A stretch of 64,000 nt of DNA from Pedococcus dokdonensis (GCF_900104525.1 NZ_LT629711.1:434001-498000), one strand, 5' to 3'; counted from the first letter of the stretch, positions 24,076 through 32,963 are shown. Notes: a model not told the origin generated them from the sequence alone. Made by a program: numbers and translations.

Positions 24076-25326
24076 GTGACCTCGCAGCGCACCGTCGCCG
24101 TCCTCGGCTCCACCGGCTCCATCGGCACCCAGGCCCTCGACGTCATCTCGCGCAACCCCGACCGGTTCCGGGTGGTGGCGCTGTCGGCCGGCTCGAACCT
24201 CGAGCTGCTCGCCGAGCAGGCCGTCGCCTTCGAGGTCGACCTCGTCGCCGTGGCCCGTGCGACCCACGAGCAGGTTGCCGAGGCGATCGGTGCGTATGCC
24301 GCGCGGGCCGGCCGACCGGCATACCGGCCCCAGGTGGTGGTGGGCGACGACGCCGCCGTGGCGGCGGCCGGGTGCGGCGCCGACGTGGTGCTCAACGGGA
24401 TCACGGGGTCGATCGGCCTCCGGCCGACGCTCGCGGCGCTCGCGGAGGGCTCGACCCTGGCGCTGGCCAACAAGGAGTCGCTCATCGTCGGCGGGCCTCT
24501 CGTCAAGGCCGCGGCCCGGCCCGACCAGATCGTGCCGGTGGACTCCGAGCACTCCGCCATCGCCCAGTCGCTGCGTGGTGGTCGTGCCGCCGAGGTGCGG
24601 CGGCTGGTCGTCACCGCCAGCGGCGGGCCGTTCCGGGGACGCAGCCGTGAGTCGTTGCGTGACGTCACGCCGGCCGACGCCCTGGCGCACCCCAACTTCT
24701 CGATGGGGCGGGTGATCACCACCAACTCGGCCACCCTCGTCAACAAGGGGCTCGAGGTGATCGAGGCGCACCTCCTGTTCGACATCCCGTTCGACCGGAT
24801 CGACGTCGTCGTGCACCCACAGCAGATGATCCACTCGATGGTCGAGTTCGTCGACGGGTCGACGATCGCCCAGGCGGGACCCCCGCGCATGCTGGTGCCG
24901 ATCGCGCTGGGGCTCTCGTGGCCGGACCGGCTCGCTGACGTCGACGTGCCGGTCGACTGGACGCAGGCGCAGTCGTGGGACTTCGAGCCACTCGACGACG
25001 AGGCGTTCCCGGCGGTGCGGCTGGCCCGCCAGGTGGGAGAGGCAGGTGGCACCTACCCGGCCGTCTACAACGCGGCCAACGAGGTCGCGGTGGACGCCTT
25101 CCACGACGGGCAGCTCGGTTTCGTCGAGATCGTCGACACGGTCGCCCGGGTGGTGGAAGCCCACGGAACCGCGGGCACGGACGGGATCGAATCGGCGACA
25201 CTGTCCGTTGAGGACGTGATGCGCGCCGATGCGTGGGCACGCGACGAGGCACGGAAGGTGCTGGCTTTGCAGACTGGACGGATGACCGCGACACCGCTGG
25301 CGGACACCGAGGGGGCGTGGCGCTGA
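24076..25326 (+). CDS. dxr: 1-deoxy-D-xylulose 5-phosphate reductoisomerase
   Basis: Dxr converts DXP to 2-C-methyl-D-erythritol 4-phosphate with NADPH, the committed step of the non-mevalonate isoprenoid route. The 416-residue protein opens with the NADPH motif VAVLGSTGSIGTQALDVI. It contains ALANKESLIVGG, PVDSEHSAIAQSL with the metal-binding Asp and Glu, VTASGGPFRGR, and MGRVITTNSATLVNKGLEVIEAH. The start is uncertain: GTG 24076 follows a -10-like box, while ATG 24058 overlaps the upstream stop and adds six residues. The gene runs directly into rseP, as in other actinobacteria, and ispG of the same pathway lies further down. Confidence 0.93.
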   Translation: MTSQRTVAVLGSTGSIGTQALDVISRNPDRFRVVALSAGSNLELLAEQAVAFEVDLVAVARATHEQVAEAIGAYAARAGRPAYRPQVVVGDDAAVAAAGCGADVVLNGITGSIGLRPTLAALAEGSTLALANKESLIVGGPLVKAAARPDQIVPVDSEHSAIAQSLRGGRAAEVRRLVVTASGGPFRGRSRESLRDVTPADALAHPNFSMGRVITTNSATLVNKGLEVIEAHLLFDIPFDRIDVVVHPQQMIHSMVEFVDGSTIAQAGPPRMLVPIALGLSWPDRLADVDVPVDWTQAQSWDFEPLDDEAFPAVRLARQVGEAGGTYPAVYNAANEVAVDAFHDGQLGFVEIVDTVARVVEAHGTAGTDGIESATLSVEDVMRADAWARDEARKVLALQTGRMTATPLADTEGAWR

Positions 25327-26687
25327 TGACCGTGCTCCTCTACGTGCTCGGCGTGCTGCTGGTGGCGCTCGGCGTCGGCCTGTCGATCGGGCTGCACGAG
25401 ATCGGTCACCTGGTCCCGGCCAAGAAGTTCGGCGTCAAAGTGACCCAGTACATGGTGGGCTTCGGCCCCACCCTGTGGTCCACCCGTCGGGGCGAGACCG
25501 AGTACGGCATCAAGGCGATCCCGCTCGGCGGCTACATCCGGATGATCGGGATGTTCCCGCCGCGACCGGGTGACGCCGAGGGGACGATCCGGGTGTCGAG
25601 CACCGGGCGGTTCAGCCAGCTCGCCGACGAGGCGCGGCAGCTGAGCCTCGAAGAGATCAAGCCCGGCGACGAGGACCGCGTCTTCTACAAGCTGTCCGTG
25701 CCCAAGAAGGTCGTCGTCATGATGGGCGGCCCGGTGATGAACCTCCTGATCGCCGTGGTGGTGCTCAGCGGGATCGTCACGATCTACGGCCAGGAGGTCG
25801 TGAAGGACGGCGCGGTCGTGGCCAGCGTCTCCGAGTGCGTGGTGCCCGCCAGCGCGGCCCCCACGAAGACCACCTGCGCGCCGAGCGACCCGAAGACCCC
25901 CGCCTACCTCGCCGGCATCAAGCCCGGCGACCGGCTCGTGTCGGTGGCCGGGCAGCCGATCAAGCGCACGTCCGATGTCGGCAAGCTGATCCGACCCCGG
26001 GTGGGGCAGGAGACCCCGGTGGTCGTGCTCCGGGACGGCGTCGAGCAGACCCTGCAGGTCACGCCGATCCGCAACACGATCCAGCAGGTCGCGCCGGACG
26101 GCACGCCACTCGTCGACGACGCCGGCGACCCGGTCGTGGTCAACGCCGGCTTCCTCGGGGTCTCGTCCGCCGCCGTGACGGCCCGCGAGCGCCAGTCCAT
26201 CACCGTCGTCCCCGGGATCGTCGGCTCCTACGTCGGGCACGTGGGGGAGCTGTTCCTGCACCTCCCGCAGCGGATGGTCGACGTGGCCCAGGCCGCCTTC
26301 GGGTCCGAGGCCCGCGACCCCAACGGCCCACAGTCCGTGGTCGGCGTCGGCCGCACCGCAGGCGAGGTCGCCTCCGGACAGATCGACGGGCTGGACACCA
26401 GCCTCGGGGGTCGGCTCGCGACGATCTTCTCGCTGATGGTGGGCCTCAACATCGCCCTGTTCGTCTTCAACCTGATCCCGTTGCTGCCGCTGGACGGCGG
26501 TCACGTCGCGGGCGCGCTGTGGGAGGGGCTCAAGCGCCAGTCCGCCCGCCTGCTCAAGCGCCCCGACCCGGGTCACGTCGACGTCGCCAAGGCGCTGCCG
26601 GTGGCGTATGCCGTGTCGTCCGTGCTCATCGTGATGTCGGCGTTGCTGATCTACGCCGACCTCGTCAAGCCGGTCAAGCTCGGCTGA
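25326..26687 (+). CDS. rseP: Site-2 zinc metalloprotease RseP/Rip1-like
   Basis: The 453-residue M50-family intramembrane protease cuts membrane substrates such as anti-sigma factors. It starts at an ATG that overlaps the dxr stop (TGATG). The first membrane segment contains the zinc motif LSIGLHEIGHLVPAKKFGVK with HEIGH. A PDZ domain (about residues 180-250, around PAYLAGIKPGDRLVSVAGQP) follows, and the third zinc ligand is in the LPLLPLDGGHVAGALWEGL segment near the C-terminus. About four membrane segments are present. The neighbourhood (dxr upstream) is the conserved actinobacterial arrangement; ispG is separated from it here by four minus-strand genes. Confidence 0.92.
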   Translation: MTVLLYVLGVLLVALGVGLSIGLHEIGHLVPAKKFGVKVTQYMVGFGPTLWSTRRGETEYGIKAIPLGGYIRMIGMFPPRPGDAEGTIRVSSTGRFSQLADEARQLSLEEIKPGDEDRVFYKLSVPKKVVVMMGGPVMNLLIAVVVLSGIVTIYGQEVVKDGAVVASVSECVVPASAAPTKTTCAPSDPKTPAYLAGIKPGDRLVSVAGQPIKRTSDVGKLIRPRVGQETPVVVLRDGVEQTLQVTPIRNTIQQVAPDGTPLVDDAGDPVVVNAGFLGVSSAAVTARERQSITVVPGIVGSYVGHVGELFLHLPQRMVDVAQAAFGSEARDPNGPQSVVGVGRTAGEVASGQIDGLDTSLGGRLATIFSLMVGLNIALFVFNLIPLLPLDGGHVAGALWEGLKRQSARLLKRPDPGHVDVAKALPVAYAVSSVLIVMSALLIYADLVKPVKLG

Positions 26688-26710
26688 GCCGTCACTGGGG
26701 TCTGGGCGTT

Positions 26711-28111
26711 TCAGCCCTCGATCCGCAACGCCTCGACGGGGGCCACCGCCACCGCTCGCCGGGCGGGTCGCCGCGAGGCCACGAGCACGAGGACCACGCC
26801 GGACGCTGCGATGGCCACCAGGGCGGTCACCGGTAGCCCCCAGACGATGCCGGGTGACTGCGAGCCCACGAGCGACTGCGCGCCCAGGCTGCCGTAGACC
26901 AGGCCCAGCAGGATGCCGAAGGCCACGGCCGACGCGGAGAGCGCCACCGACTCCTTGGTGATCATGGTCCGCACCTGGCGTTGCGTGAAGCCCAGTGAGC
27001 GCAGCAGGCCGATCTCCCGGTGTCGCTGGATCACGGTGAGCGACATGGTGCTGACGAAACCGACCGCGGCGATCACCGACGAGATGACGATGATGCAGAT
27101 CATCACCGTCGACGTCACGGCCAGCATCTGGCTCGCCTCCGCCCGGCGGGCCGGGTCGAGCTCCCAGGCGGCGACCGAGTGCTGCAGCGCCGACGTGCCG
27201 GACGCGAAGGTCGTGACGAGGGCGACCCCGACGACCAGGCCCATGGTGGAGCGGGTGGTGCGCAGGGGGTCGAGCACCGCGTTGCGCCGGGCCACCAGGC
27301 TGGCCGGGTCGCGTCCGAGGAGTCGGCTCGCCGCAGCCACCACGCGGGGGATGACGAACCGTGCCCCGATGAGGAAGCCGGTGCCCGACCCGGCGGCCCC
27401 GAAGAAGGCCACCACGAAGCCGGCGCCGGGGTTGCTCTCGCCGAGCAGGGCCCCGAGCCCGAGCACGACCAGACCGCCGACGATGCCGATGGCACCCACG
27501 GCGGCTCGCAGCACGGAAGCCCTCCGACGCGGCGGTCGGTCGGCCATCGTCCCGGCCAGTGCGGTCGCCGGAGACACCCCGAGCACGACCCGTGAGCCGA
27601 GCCACCCTGCAGCCGTCGCCGCCACGCTGATGGCCGCGAGGGCCACCAGCAGCTGGCCGCTGAACCACGGGTAGTCGGCGCGGGGGAGAGTCCCGCGCGC
27701 GACGAGCACCGCCCGGACCAGGTGCGTCAGGCCCGTGCCCACGACCAGCCCGAGACCGGCACCGGTGACGCCCACCGAAGGCGTGCCGCGCATGACCGAG
27801 GTGCGCAGGTCGCGCCCGCTGGCGCCGAGGAGACGCAGCAGCGCGATGTGGCGCAGTCGTCCTGACACGACGGTGTCCACGGCGTTGACGATCACGACCG
27901 CGCCGACATACAACGCGATGAGGATGAACACCCCGGCGACCACGGACAGGAAGACTCCCGCGGCGGCGCCTCCGTCCTCGGTGGAGCTCATCGCGGTGAG
28001 GATGGTCGAGGTGGTGATGAGGGTCGCCGCGTAGGCGCCGCACAGCGCGGCGACGAGGCCGACCGTGCCGAGCTCCCGCAGTGACCCCAGGGTGAGCTGG
28101 TGCCGGGTCAC
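26711..28111 (-). CDS. FtsX-like ABC transporter permease
   Basis: The 466-residue protein has about eight membrane segments in two FtsX/MacB-type units. Each unit carries the conserved coupling segment: VVSGRLRHIALLRLLGASGR in the first and VIQRHREIGLLRSLGFTQRQ in the second. It therefore looks like a full-length two-repeat permease rather than a half-permease. Such permeases work with a LolD-like ATPase to move lipids, lipoproteins or antimicrobial peptides. Its start overlaps the stop of the ATPase gene (four bases), and a NarL-type two-component system lies just upstream, an arrangement common for peptide-resistance modules in actinobacteria. The substrate is unknown. Confidence 0.85.
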   Translation of the reverse strand: MTRHQLTLGSLRELGTVGLVAALCGAYAATLITTSTILTAMSSTEDGGAAAGVFLSVVAGVFILIALYVGAVVIVNAVDTVVSGRLRHIALLRLLGASGRDLRTSVMRGTPSVGVTGAGLGLVVGTGLTHLVRAVLVARGTLPRADYPWFSGQLLVALAAISVAATAAGWLGSRVVLGVSPATALAGTMADRPPRRRASVLRAAVGAIGIVGGLVVLGLGALLGESNPGAGFVVAFFGAAGSGTGFLIGARFVIPRVVAAASRLLGRDPASLVARRNAVLDPLRTTRSTMGLVVGVALVTTFASGTSALQHSVAAWELDPARRAEASQMLAVTSTVMICIIVISSVIAAVGFVSTMSLTVIQRHREIGLLRSLGFTQRQVRTMITKESVALSASAVAFGILLGLVYGSLGAQSLVGSQSPGIVWGLPVTALVAIAASGVVLVLVASRRPARRAVAVAPVEALRIEG

Positions 28112-28881
28112 GCCGCGCCGACCTCGAAGCCGATCAGCAGGTCGGCGATCTGCTGGGGCGACAGCGGGCCGTGGTCACCGACCAGACGGCCGTCCGCGAT
28201 GACGAGGATACGGTCGGCGTACGACGCGGCCACCGGGTCGTGGCTCACCATCACGATCGACTGGCCGTACTCGCGAGCAGCGGTGCGCAGGAGGGTGAGC
28301 ACCTCACGCGAGCTGCGCGAGTCGAGGTTCCCGGTCGGCTCGTCGGCGAAGATCACCGCCGGTCGCGAGGCAAGTGCCCGTGCGATCGCGACGCGCTGCT
28401 GCTGCCCGCCCGACAGCTCGCTCGGGCGGTGGGTCACGCGGTCGGCCAGCCCGAGGGTGTGCACCAGGTGGTCGATCCACTGCCGCTCCTCGGCGCCGAC
28501 GCGTCGGCCGGCCAGCTCGAAGGGCAGGAGGATGTTCTCGTCCACCGAGAGGGTCGGCACGAGGTTGAAGGCCTGGAAGACGAAGCCGACCTGGCTGCGA
28601 CGAAGTCGTGTCCGCGCGTCGTCCCCCAGCTGCGAGAGCACGGCTCCGCCGAGCACCACGTCGCCCTCGGAGACGTCGTCGAGGCCGGCCGCCACGTTCA
28701 TCAGGGTGGACTTGCCGGACCCGGACGGACCCATGACGGCGGTGAAGTCGCCTGTGCGGATGTCGACGCTGACGCCGTCGAGGGCGATGACGGCACCGGA
28801 GCCTTCTCCGTAGGTCCGGGACACCCGGCGGAGGGACACGACGGGCCGGATTTCGTTGTCCTGCAATGAGTTCGAGATCAT
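28108..28881 (-). CDS. ABC transporter ATP-binding protein (MacB/LolD type)
   Basis: The 257-residue ATPase shows Walker A MGPSGSGKSTLMNVAAGLD, the Q-loop FVFQAFNLVPTLSV, the signature [15 protein letters not shown], Walker B VIFADEPTGNLDSRSSREVL and the H-loop VMVSHDPVAASYAD. The ADEPTGNLD and FQAFNLVPTL segments are typical of the MacB/LolD group that drives FtsX-like permeases, here the overlapping gene downstream. The ATG at 28881 is favoured because TAGCGT lies seven bases before it; an upstream start at 28890 would sit inside the promoter. Confidence 0.88.
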   Translation of the reverse strand: MISNSLQDNEIRPVVSLRRVSRTYGEGSGAVIALDGVSVDIRTGDFTAVMGPSGSGKSTLMNVAAGLDDVSEGDVVLGGAVLSQLGDDARTRLRRSQVGFVFQAFNLVPTLSVDENILLPFELAGRRVGAEERQWIDHLVHTLGLADRVTHRPSELSGGQQQRVAIARALASRPAVIFADEPTGNLDSRSSREVLTLLRTAAREYGQSIVMVSHDPVAASYADRILVIADGRLVGDHGPLSPQQIADLLIGFEVGAA

Positions 28882-28888
28882 GCGGATC

Positions 28889-28894
28889 ACGCTA
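28889..28894 (-). promoter_or_regulatory. -10 box TAGCGT (minus), leaderless start of the ABC ATPase
   Basis: On the minus strand TAGCGT is followed by seven bases and the ATG at 28881. It gives the ABC genes their own promoter downstream of the two-component genes. Confidence 0.55.
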
Positions 28895-28977
28895 GGTAGT
28901 GGTGCAGGGGCGGCGCGTCAGGCCACGGACGGATTCGTGATCCTCCGCAAGAGGTATGCCGGGTGGTCCCGGTGGTC

Positions 28978-29625
28978 TCAGAGGAGGCCGTGCTCGTAGG
29001 CGTAGACGACGAGCTGGACCCGGTCGCGCAGGGCGAGCTTGGTCAGGATGCGTGACACGTGCGTCTTCACGGTCGCCTCCGACAGGAACTCGGCCGCCGC
29101 GATCTCGGCGTTCGAGAGGCCGCGGGCGGCCTGCAGGAGGATCTCCCGCTCACGAGGGGTGAGTCGCTCGTAGTCGTCGCCGGGCGTCGAGCCCAGCCGC
29201 CGGCGGAAGCGCTCGAAGACCGCCTGCGTCGCCCCGGCCGCGACCACCTGCGTGCCGTCCGCGACCGCCCTGATCGCGGCGAGCAGCAGCTCGGGCCGCG
29301 ACTCCTTGAGCACGAACCCACTCGCGCCGGCCTCGATCGCATCAGCCACCAGCTCGTCGAGGTCGAACGTCGTGAGGACGAGCACCCGTGGCGCCCGGTC
29401 GCCGAGCTCGGTCACGAGCTGCCGGGTCGCGGCGACGCCGTCGACGGTCGGCATCCGGACGTCCATGAGCACGACGTCCGGCTGGCTGCGCTCGACCAGG
29501 GCCAGGGCGTCGGCGCCGTCACCGGCCTCGCCGACCACCTCGAGGTCGTCCTGGCTCCCCACCACCATGGCGATCCCGGCTCGGAACAGTGCCTGGTCGT
29601 CGACGAGGGCCACCCGGATCGTCAC
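28978..29625 (-). CDS. NarL/LuxR-type response regulator
   Basis: The 215-residue protein has a receiver domain with the acidic pocket in ALVDDQALFRAGIAMV, the phosphorylated Asp in VVLMDVRMPTVDG and the Lys of VLKESRPELLLAAI. A GerE/LuxR-type helix-turn-helix (LTPREREILLQAARGLSNAEI, then SEATVKTHVSRILTKLALRD) closes the protein. Its start overlaps the histidine kinase stop, so both are made together. It lies directly upstream of an ABC transporter with its own promoter, the likely target of this regulator. Confidence 0.9.
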   Translation of the reverse strand: MTIRVALVDDQALFRAGIAMVVGSQDDLEVVGEAGDGADALALVERSQPDVVLMDVRMPTVDGVAATRQLVTELGDRAPRVLVLTTFDLDELVADAIEAGASGFVLKESRPELLLAAIRAVADGTQVVAAGATQAVFERFRRRLGSTPGDDYERLTPREREILLQAARGLSNAEIAAAEFLSEATVKTHVSRILTKLALRDRVQLVVYAYEHGLL

Positions 29626-30869
29626 GGGTCCACCCCGTCCGCCCGTGGGGCGTCGGCAGGCTCGTCGTCGGTGGGTGACGGGGCGACGACCGGGTTGCGG
29701 GGCACCTGCACGCGGACCACCCAGGAGCCGCCCTCGGGCCCGGCCCGGAAGGTGCCGCCGGCGACGGTCGTCCGCTCAGCCATGCCGACCAGGCCGTGGC
29801 CGGTGCCCGTCGGGAGCGCCGCACCGCCTCCGGCCGACCCCGGCGGCTGGTCCCGCAGGCGATTGGTCACGGTGAGACGGTATCCGTCCGTCCAGTCCTG
29901 CTCGACGCGCACGGGCGCCCTCAGGTCGCCGTGCTTGAGCGCATTGGTCAGCGACTCGGCGAGCAGGCGGTGGGCCGTGAGGGCGACCAGTGGCGACTCG
30001 TCACGCTCTCCGTGTTCCTCGACCCGGAGGTCCATCCCCGACGTGCGCATCCGATCGATGACCTCCGACTGCTGGGCGAATCCCGGGGTGCTCGGAGCCA
30101 GGGCCGGATCGCGCAGCTGCGCGACGATGGTCCGCAGGTCGGTGATGGCGGCCCGCGCGGTCTCGCCGATCACCTCGAGGGCGCGTTCGGCTCCCGCCGG
30201 GTCGTGGCTCAGCCCGTACCTCGCACCGTCGCTCTGAGCCGCGACGACGGCCCACGAGTGGGCGACGACGTCGTGCATGTCCGCGGCGATGCGTCGGCGT
30301 TCCTGCTCCACGTCGTAGAGGTCCGAGAGGCGTCGGCGCTCGGCCGCCTCGAGCTGCGCGTCGACCCTGGCCTGCACCCCCTGCCGGTTCTGCCACCGCA
30401 CGAAGCCGGCGACCCAGCCGCCCCCGGCCACCACCGCGGTGAGGGCCGCGAAGCCCGCCGAGAGGGCGACGGTGGTCAGGGCGGTTGCCGACGGTCGCGG
30501 TTGGAAGGACATGAAGGTCCCGGCCACGACGGTGGCGACGGCTGCGCAGGCCAGGCCCCACCGTCGCACGCCCCGCGAACGGTGCGCGCCGAGGGTGAAG
30601 AACAGCACGGCATACCCGGGGTCGGCGAGGTAGGCCACCTGACCAGACGCGACCTGGAGCACGGCCGCGCCGATGGCGACGACCGACATGGCCTGCCACG
30701 AGAGGCGGCGCAGGGCCAGGGCGACGCCCACGAGGGCGGCCGCGATCCCGGCGGCCACCCCGATGGTGGCGTGGAGGGGGCCCAGGAGGGCCGCGAGGAC
30801 GAGCCCGACGCTGACGTCGAGGAGCACCTGCCGACGGCTCGGCCGCTCGTCGCCCCACACGTCGGTCAC
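29622..30869 (-). CDS. Histidine kinase (HisKA_3/DesK-like)
   Basis: The 415-residue sensor has several membrane segments in the first 160 residues (for example LLDVSVGLVLAALLGPLHAT and TVALSAGFAALTAVVAGGGWV) and no clear extracellular sensing domain. This suggests it senses the membrane or an intramembrane signal. The dimerisation and phosphoacceptor region reads RRIAADMHDVVAHSWAVVAA, with the phosphoacceptor His in DMHDVVAHS. The HATPase_c domain includes LTNALKHGD and GHGLVGMAERTTVAGG. It is paired with the overlapping NarL-type regulator and starts at a GTG placed six bases after TAGCCT. Confidence 0.88.
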   Translation of the reverse strand: MTDVWGDERPSRRQVLLDVSVGLVLAALLGPLHATIGVAAGIAAALVGVALALRRLSWQAMSVVAIGAAVLQVASGQVAYLADPGYAVLFFTLGAHRSRGVRRWGLACAAVATVVAGTFMSFQPRPSATALTTVALSAGFAALTAVVAGGGWVAGFVRWQNRQGVQARVDAQLEAAERRRLSDLYDVEQERRRIAADMHDVVAHSWAVVAAQSDGARYGLSHDPAGAERALEVIGETARAAITDLRTIVAQLRDPALAPSTPGFAQQSEVIDRMRTSGMDLRVEEHGERDESPLVALTAHRLLAESLTNALKHGDLRAPVRVEQDWTDGYRLTVTNRLRDQPPGSAGGGAALPTGTGHGLVGMAERTTVAGGTFRAGPEGGSWVVRVQVPRNPVVAPSPTDDEPADAPRADGVDP

Positions 30870-30875
30870 CGGTCA

Positions 30876-30881
30876 AGGCTA
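30876..30881 (-). promoter_or_regulatory. -10 box TAGCCT (minus), leaderless start of the histidine kinase
   Basis: TAGCCT on the minus strand is followed by six bases and the GTG at 30869. No ribosome binding site precedes that codon. Confidence 0.55.
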
Positions 30882-30983
30882 GGCCGCCACGCCCGGCCCG
30901 GAGTCAGTCTGCCGATGGACCCGCGGTAGTCCCTGCGACGGACCCGGCCGGGGTGCGCGGCGCGGTGCCGGCGCGGCATACCG

Positions 30984-30989
30984 GATAAT
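30984..30989 (+). promoter_or_regulatory. -10 box GATAAT, leaderless start of ispG
   Basis: GATAAT is followed by seven bases and the ATG at 30997. An in-frame ATG at 30988 overlaps the box and is therefore less likely. ispG thus has a promoter of its own after the minus-strand genes that separate it from rseP. Confidence 0.6.
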
Positions 30990-30996
30990 GGGACGC

Positions 30997-32157
30997 ATGA
31001 CTGTTGGACTCGGTATGCCGGCTCTGCCCCCGCCCGTGCTCGCGCCCCGCCGCAAGACGCGCAAGATCAAGGTCGGCAAGGTCGAGGTCGGCGGGGACGC
31101 CCCCATCTCGGTGCAGTCGATGTGCACGACCCCCACCACCGACATCAACGCGACGCTGCAGCAGATCGCCGAGCTGACCGCGTCGGGCTGCGACATCGTG
31201 CGCGTCGCCTGCCCGAGCCAGGACGACGCCGACGCCCTGCCGGCGATCGCGCGGAAGTCGCAGATCCCGGTGATCGCCGACATCCACTTCCAGCCCAAGT
31301 ACGTCTTCGCCGCGATCGACGCGGGCTGTGCCGCGGTGCGCGTCAACCCGGGCAACATCCGCAAGTTCGACGACCAGGTCAAGCAGATCGCTGCGGCCGC
31401 GAAGGACGCAGGCGTCTCGATCCGGATCGGTGTGAACGCCGGCTCGCTCGATCCGCGCCTGCTGGAGAAGTACGGGAAGGCGACGGCCGAGGCGCTCGTC
31501 GAGTCCGCGGTCTGGGAGGCGTCACTCTTCGAGGAGCACGACTTCCACGACTTCAAGATCTCGGTGAAGCACAACGACCCGGTCGTCATGGTGAAGGCCT
31601 ACGAGATGCTGTCCGAGCGGGGCGACTGGCCGCTGCACCTCGGCGTCACCGAGGCCGGCCCGGCGTTCCAGGGCACCATCAAGTCGGCGACGGCCTTCGG
31701 GGCGTTGCTGTCCAAGGGGATCGGCGACACGATCCGCGTCTCGCTGTCCGCGCCTCCGGTCGAGGAGGTCAAGGTCGGCAACCAGATCCTCCAGTCGCTG
31801 AACCTCAAGCCGCGCAAGCTCGAGATCGTGTCGTGTCCCTCGTGCGGACGCGCCCAGGTCGACGTCTACAAGCTCGCCGACGAGGTCACCGCCGGGCTCG
31901 AGGGCATGACCGTCCCGCTCCGGGTCGCGGTGATGGGCTGTGTCGTCAACGGACCGGGGGAGGCCCGCGAGGCCGACCTCGGTGTCGCGTCGGGCAACGG
32001 CAAGGGCCAGATCTTCGTCAAGGGTGAGGTCATCAAGACCGTGCCCGAGAGCCAGATCGTCGAGACGCTGATCGAAGAGGCGATGCGCATCGCCGACGAG
32101 ATGGGTGAGCCGATCGACGAGGCCAGCGCCGGAGCGCCGTCGGTCACCGTCGGCTGA
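30997..32157 (+). CDS. ispG: 4-hydroxy-3-methylbut-2-en-1-yl diphosphate synthase IspG (flavodoxin/ferredoxin-dependent)
   Basis: IspG reduces methylerythritol cyclodiphosphate to HMBPP, the sixth step of the non-mevalonate route that Dxr opens. The 386-residue protein starts [20 protein letters not shown] and includes the TIM-barrel segments [39 protein letters not shown] and [20 protein letters not shown]. The iron-sulfur ligands appear in [13 protein letters not shown] and [12 protein letters not shown]. The length fits the one-module bacterial enzyme. Relative to other actinobacteria the dxr-rseP-ispG order is kept but interrupted by a two-component system and ABC exporter on the other strand. 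Confidence 0.95.
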   Translation: MTVGLGMPALPPPVLAPRRKTRKIKVGKVEVGGDAPISVQSMCTTPTTDINATLQQIAELTASGCDIVRVACPSQDDADALPAIARKSQIPVIADIHFQPKYVFAAIDAGCAAVRVNPGNIRKFDDQVKQIAAAAKDAGVSIRIGVNAGSLDPRLLEKYGKATAEALVESAVWEASLFEEHDFHDFKISVKHNDPVVMVKAYEMLSERGDWPLHLGVTEAGPAFQGTIKSATAFGALLSKGIGDTIRVSLSAPPVEEVKVGNQILQSLNLKPRKLEIVSCPSCGRAQVDVYKLADEVTAGLEGMTVPLRVAVMGCVVNGPGEAREADLGVASGNGKGQIFVKGEVIKTVPESQIVETLIEEAMRIADEMGEPIDEASAGAPSVTVG

Positions 32158-32165
32158 CCAGCCGG

Positions 32166-32447
32166 TCAGGACTTCTCGGCAGCCCAGCCTCCGAGGGCTT
32201 CGATCGCCGCGCGCAGGGCGAGACCGCGATCGGTCAGCGCGTAGGCGCGCGTGTTGTGCTTGAGGGGTATGCGGTAGAGCACACCGGCCGCTTCGAGCTC
32301 GCGCAGGCGGGTGGCGAGCATGTTCGTCGGCGCCCCGAGGTCGCGCTGCAGGTCGCCGTAGCGCTGCGGCCCGTCGAGCAGTCGCTCGACGATGAGGAGG
32401 GCCCACCGGCTCCCGACGATGTCGAGGGCCGCTGCCAGGTCGCTCAC
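32166..32447 (-). CDS. HxlR-family winged-helix regulator
   Basis: The 93-residue protein starts at a GTG overlapping the stop of the VOC gene (GTGA). It reads LDIVGSRWALLIVERLLDGP at the N-terminus, typical of HxlR/MarR-like winged helices, then RYGDLQRDLGAPTNMLATRL and AYALTDRGLALRAAIEALGG. HxlR proteins are dimeric and often sense electrophiles or oxidants and repress a neighbouring detoxification gene. The N-terminal Cys used by YodB/HypR-type sensors is absent, so the signal is probably a ligand rather than thiol oxidation. Its probable operator is the palindrome at 32857-32873. Confidence 0.85.
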   Translation of the reverse strand: MSDLAAALDIVGSRWALLIVERLLDGPQRYGDLQRDLGAPTNMLATRLRELEAAGVLYRIPLKHNTRAYALTDRGLALRAAIEALGGWAAEKS

Positions 32448-32848
32448 TCGGTGGCGTCGGTGTTCGGCTTCATCCAGAACGGTGAGTAGTGGTAGCCGTC
32501 CGGGTCGTCGAACTGGCGCTGGTACATGAAGTCGTAGTCGTCGGTGTCGCCGACCCGGCCACCCGCGGCACCGGCGCGCTCGACGATCTCGTCGACCGCC
32601 GCACGACTGCCGAGGTCGAACGAGACGGTGACCTTCGAGGGGGTGCCGGGGCCGCCGACGAGCTCCTCGGAACCGCCGATGCTGGCGTACATCTCGCGGC
32701 TGCCGAGCATGACGTACTGCTCCGGCGCGATCGAGAAGCACGACACGTTGTGGTCGGACATCTCGGGGTTGAGGGTCCACCCGAGGGCGGTGTAGAAGGC
32801 GGTCGCACGCTCGACGTCGTCGACGGGACAGGTGATGAAGAGGCTCAT
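32444..32848 (-). CDS. VOC-family protein co-transcribed with HxlR regulator
   Basis: The 134-residue protein starts at the ATG at 32848 (SLFITCPVDDVERATAFYTA). It shows the PhnB-like/glyoxalase pattern LGWTLNPEMSDHNVSCFSIA and the closing segment YDFMYQRQFDDPDGYHYSPF of VOC proteins annotated as lactoylglutathione-lyase-like. It is the first gene of a two-gene operon with the HxlR regulator. The palindrome that covers its promoter fits autoregulation. The substrate is not known; these pairs are commonly taken to be detoxification modules. Confidence 0.8.
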   Translation of the reverse strand: MSLFITCPVDDVERATAFYTALGWTLNPEMSDHNVSCFSIAPEQYVMLGSREMYASIGGSEELVGGPGTPSKVTVSFDLGSRAAVDEIVERAGAAGGRVGDTDDYDFMYQRQFDDPDGYHYSPFWMKPNTDATE

Positions 32849-32856
32849 GGCGGCAT

Positions 32857-32873
32857 ACTTGCAAAATGCAAGT
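32857..32873. promoter_or_regulatory. Palindromic operator over the VOC-hxlR promoter
   Basis: ACTTGCA, AAA, TGCAAGT form a perfect seven-base inverted repeat with a three-base spacer. On the minus strand the right part of the palindrome overlaps AAGTAT, which sits six bases before the ATG at 32848 like other leaderless -10 boxes here. A dimeric HxlR protein bound here would block the promoter of its own operon. Confidence 0.7.
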
Positions 32874-32951
32874 GGCCCGTCAAGGCCGTCCCGGCGCCGA
32901 CGACCGCTGGACTTCTGGGGACATTGCTGCGCGCACCGGCCCTCCACGACC

Positions 32952-32957
32952 TAGGCT
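32952..32957 (+). promoter_or_regulatory. -10 box TAGGCT, leaderless start of the GNAT gene
   Basis: TAGGCT is followed by six bases and the GTG at 32964, so the message would begin at the start codon. Confidence 0.55.
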
Positions 32958-32963
32958 GACGGG

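Noticed and set aside
25065..28043. 992-codon minus-strand open frame over dxr, rseP and ABC genes
   Set aside because: High-GC DNA gives long antisense frames. Both real gene sets in this region are well supported, and the frame shows no family motif.
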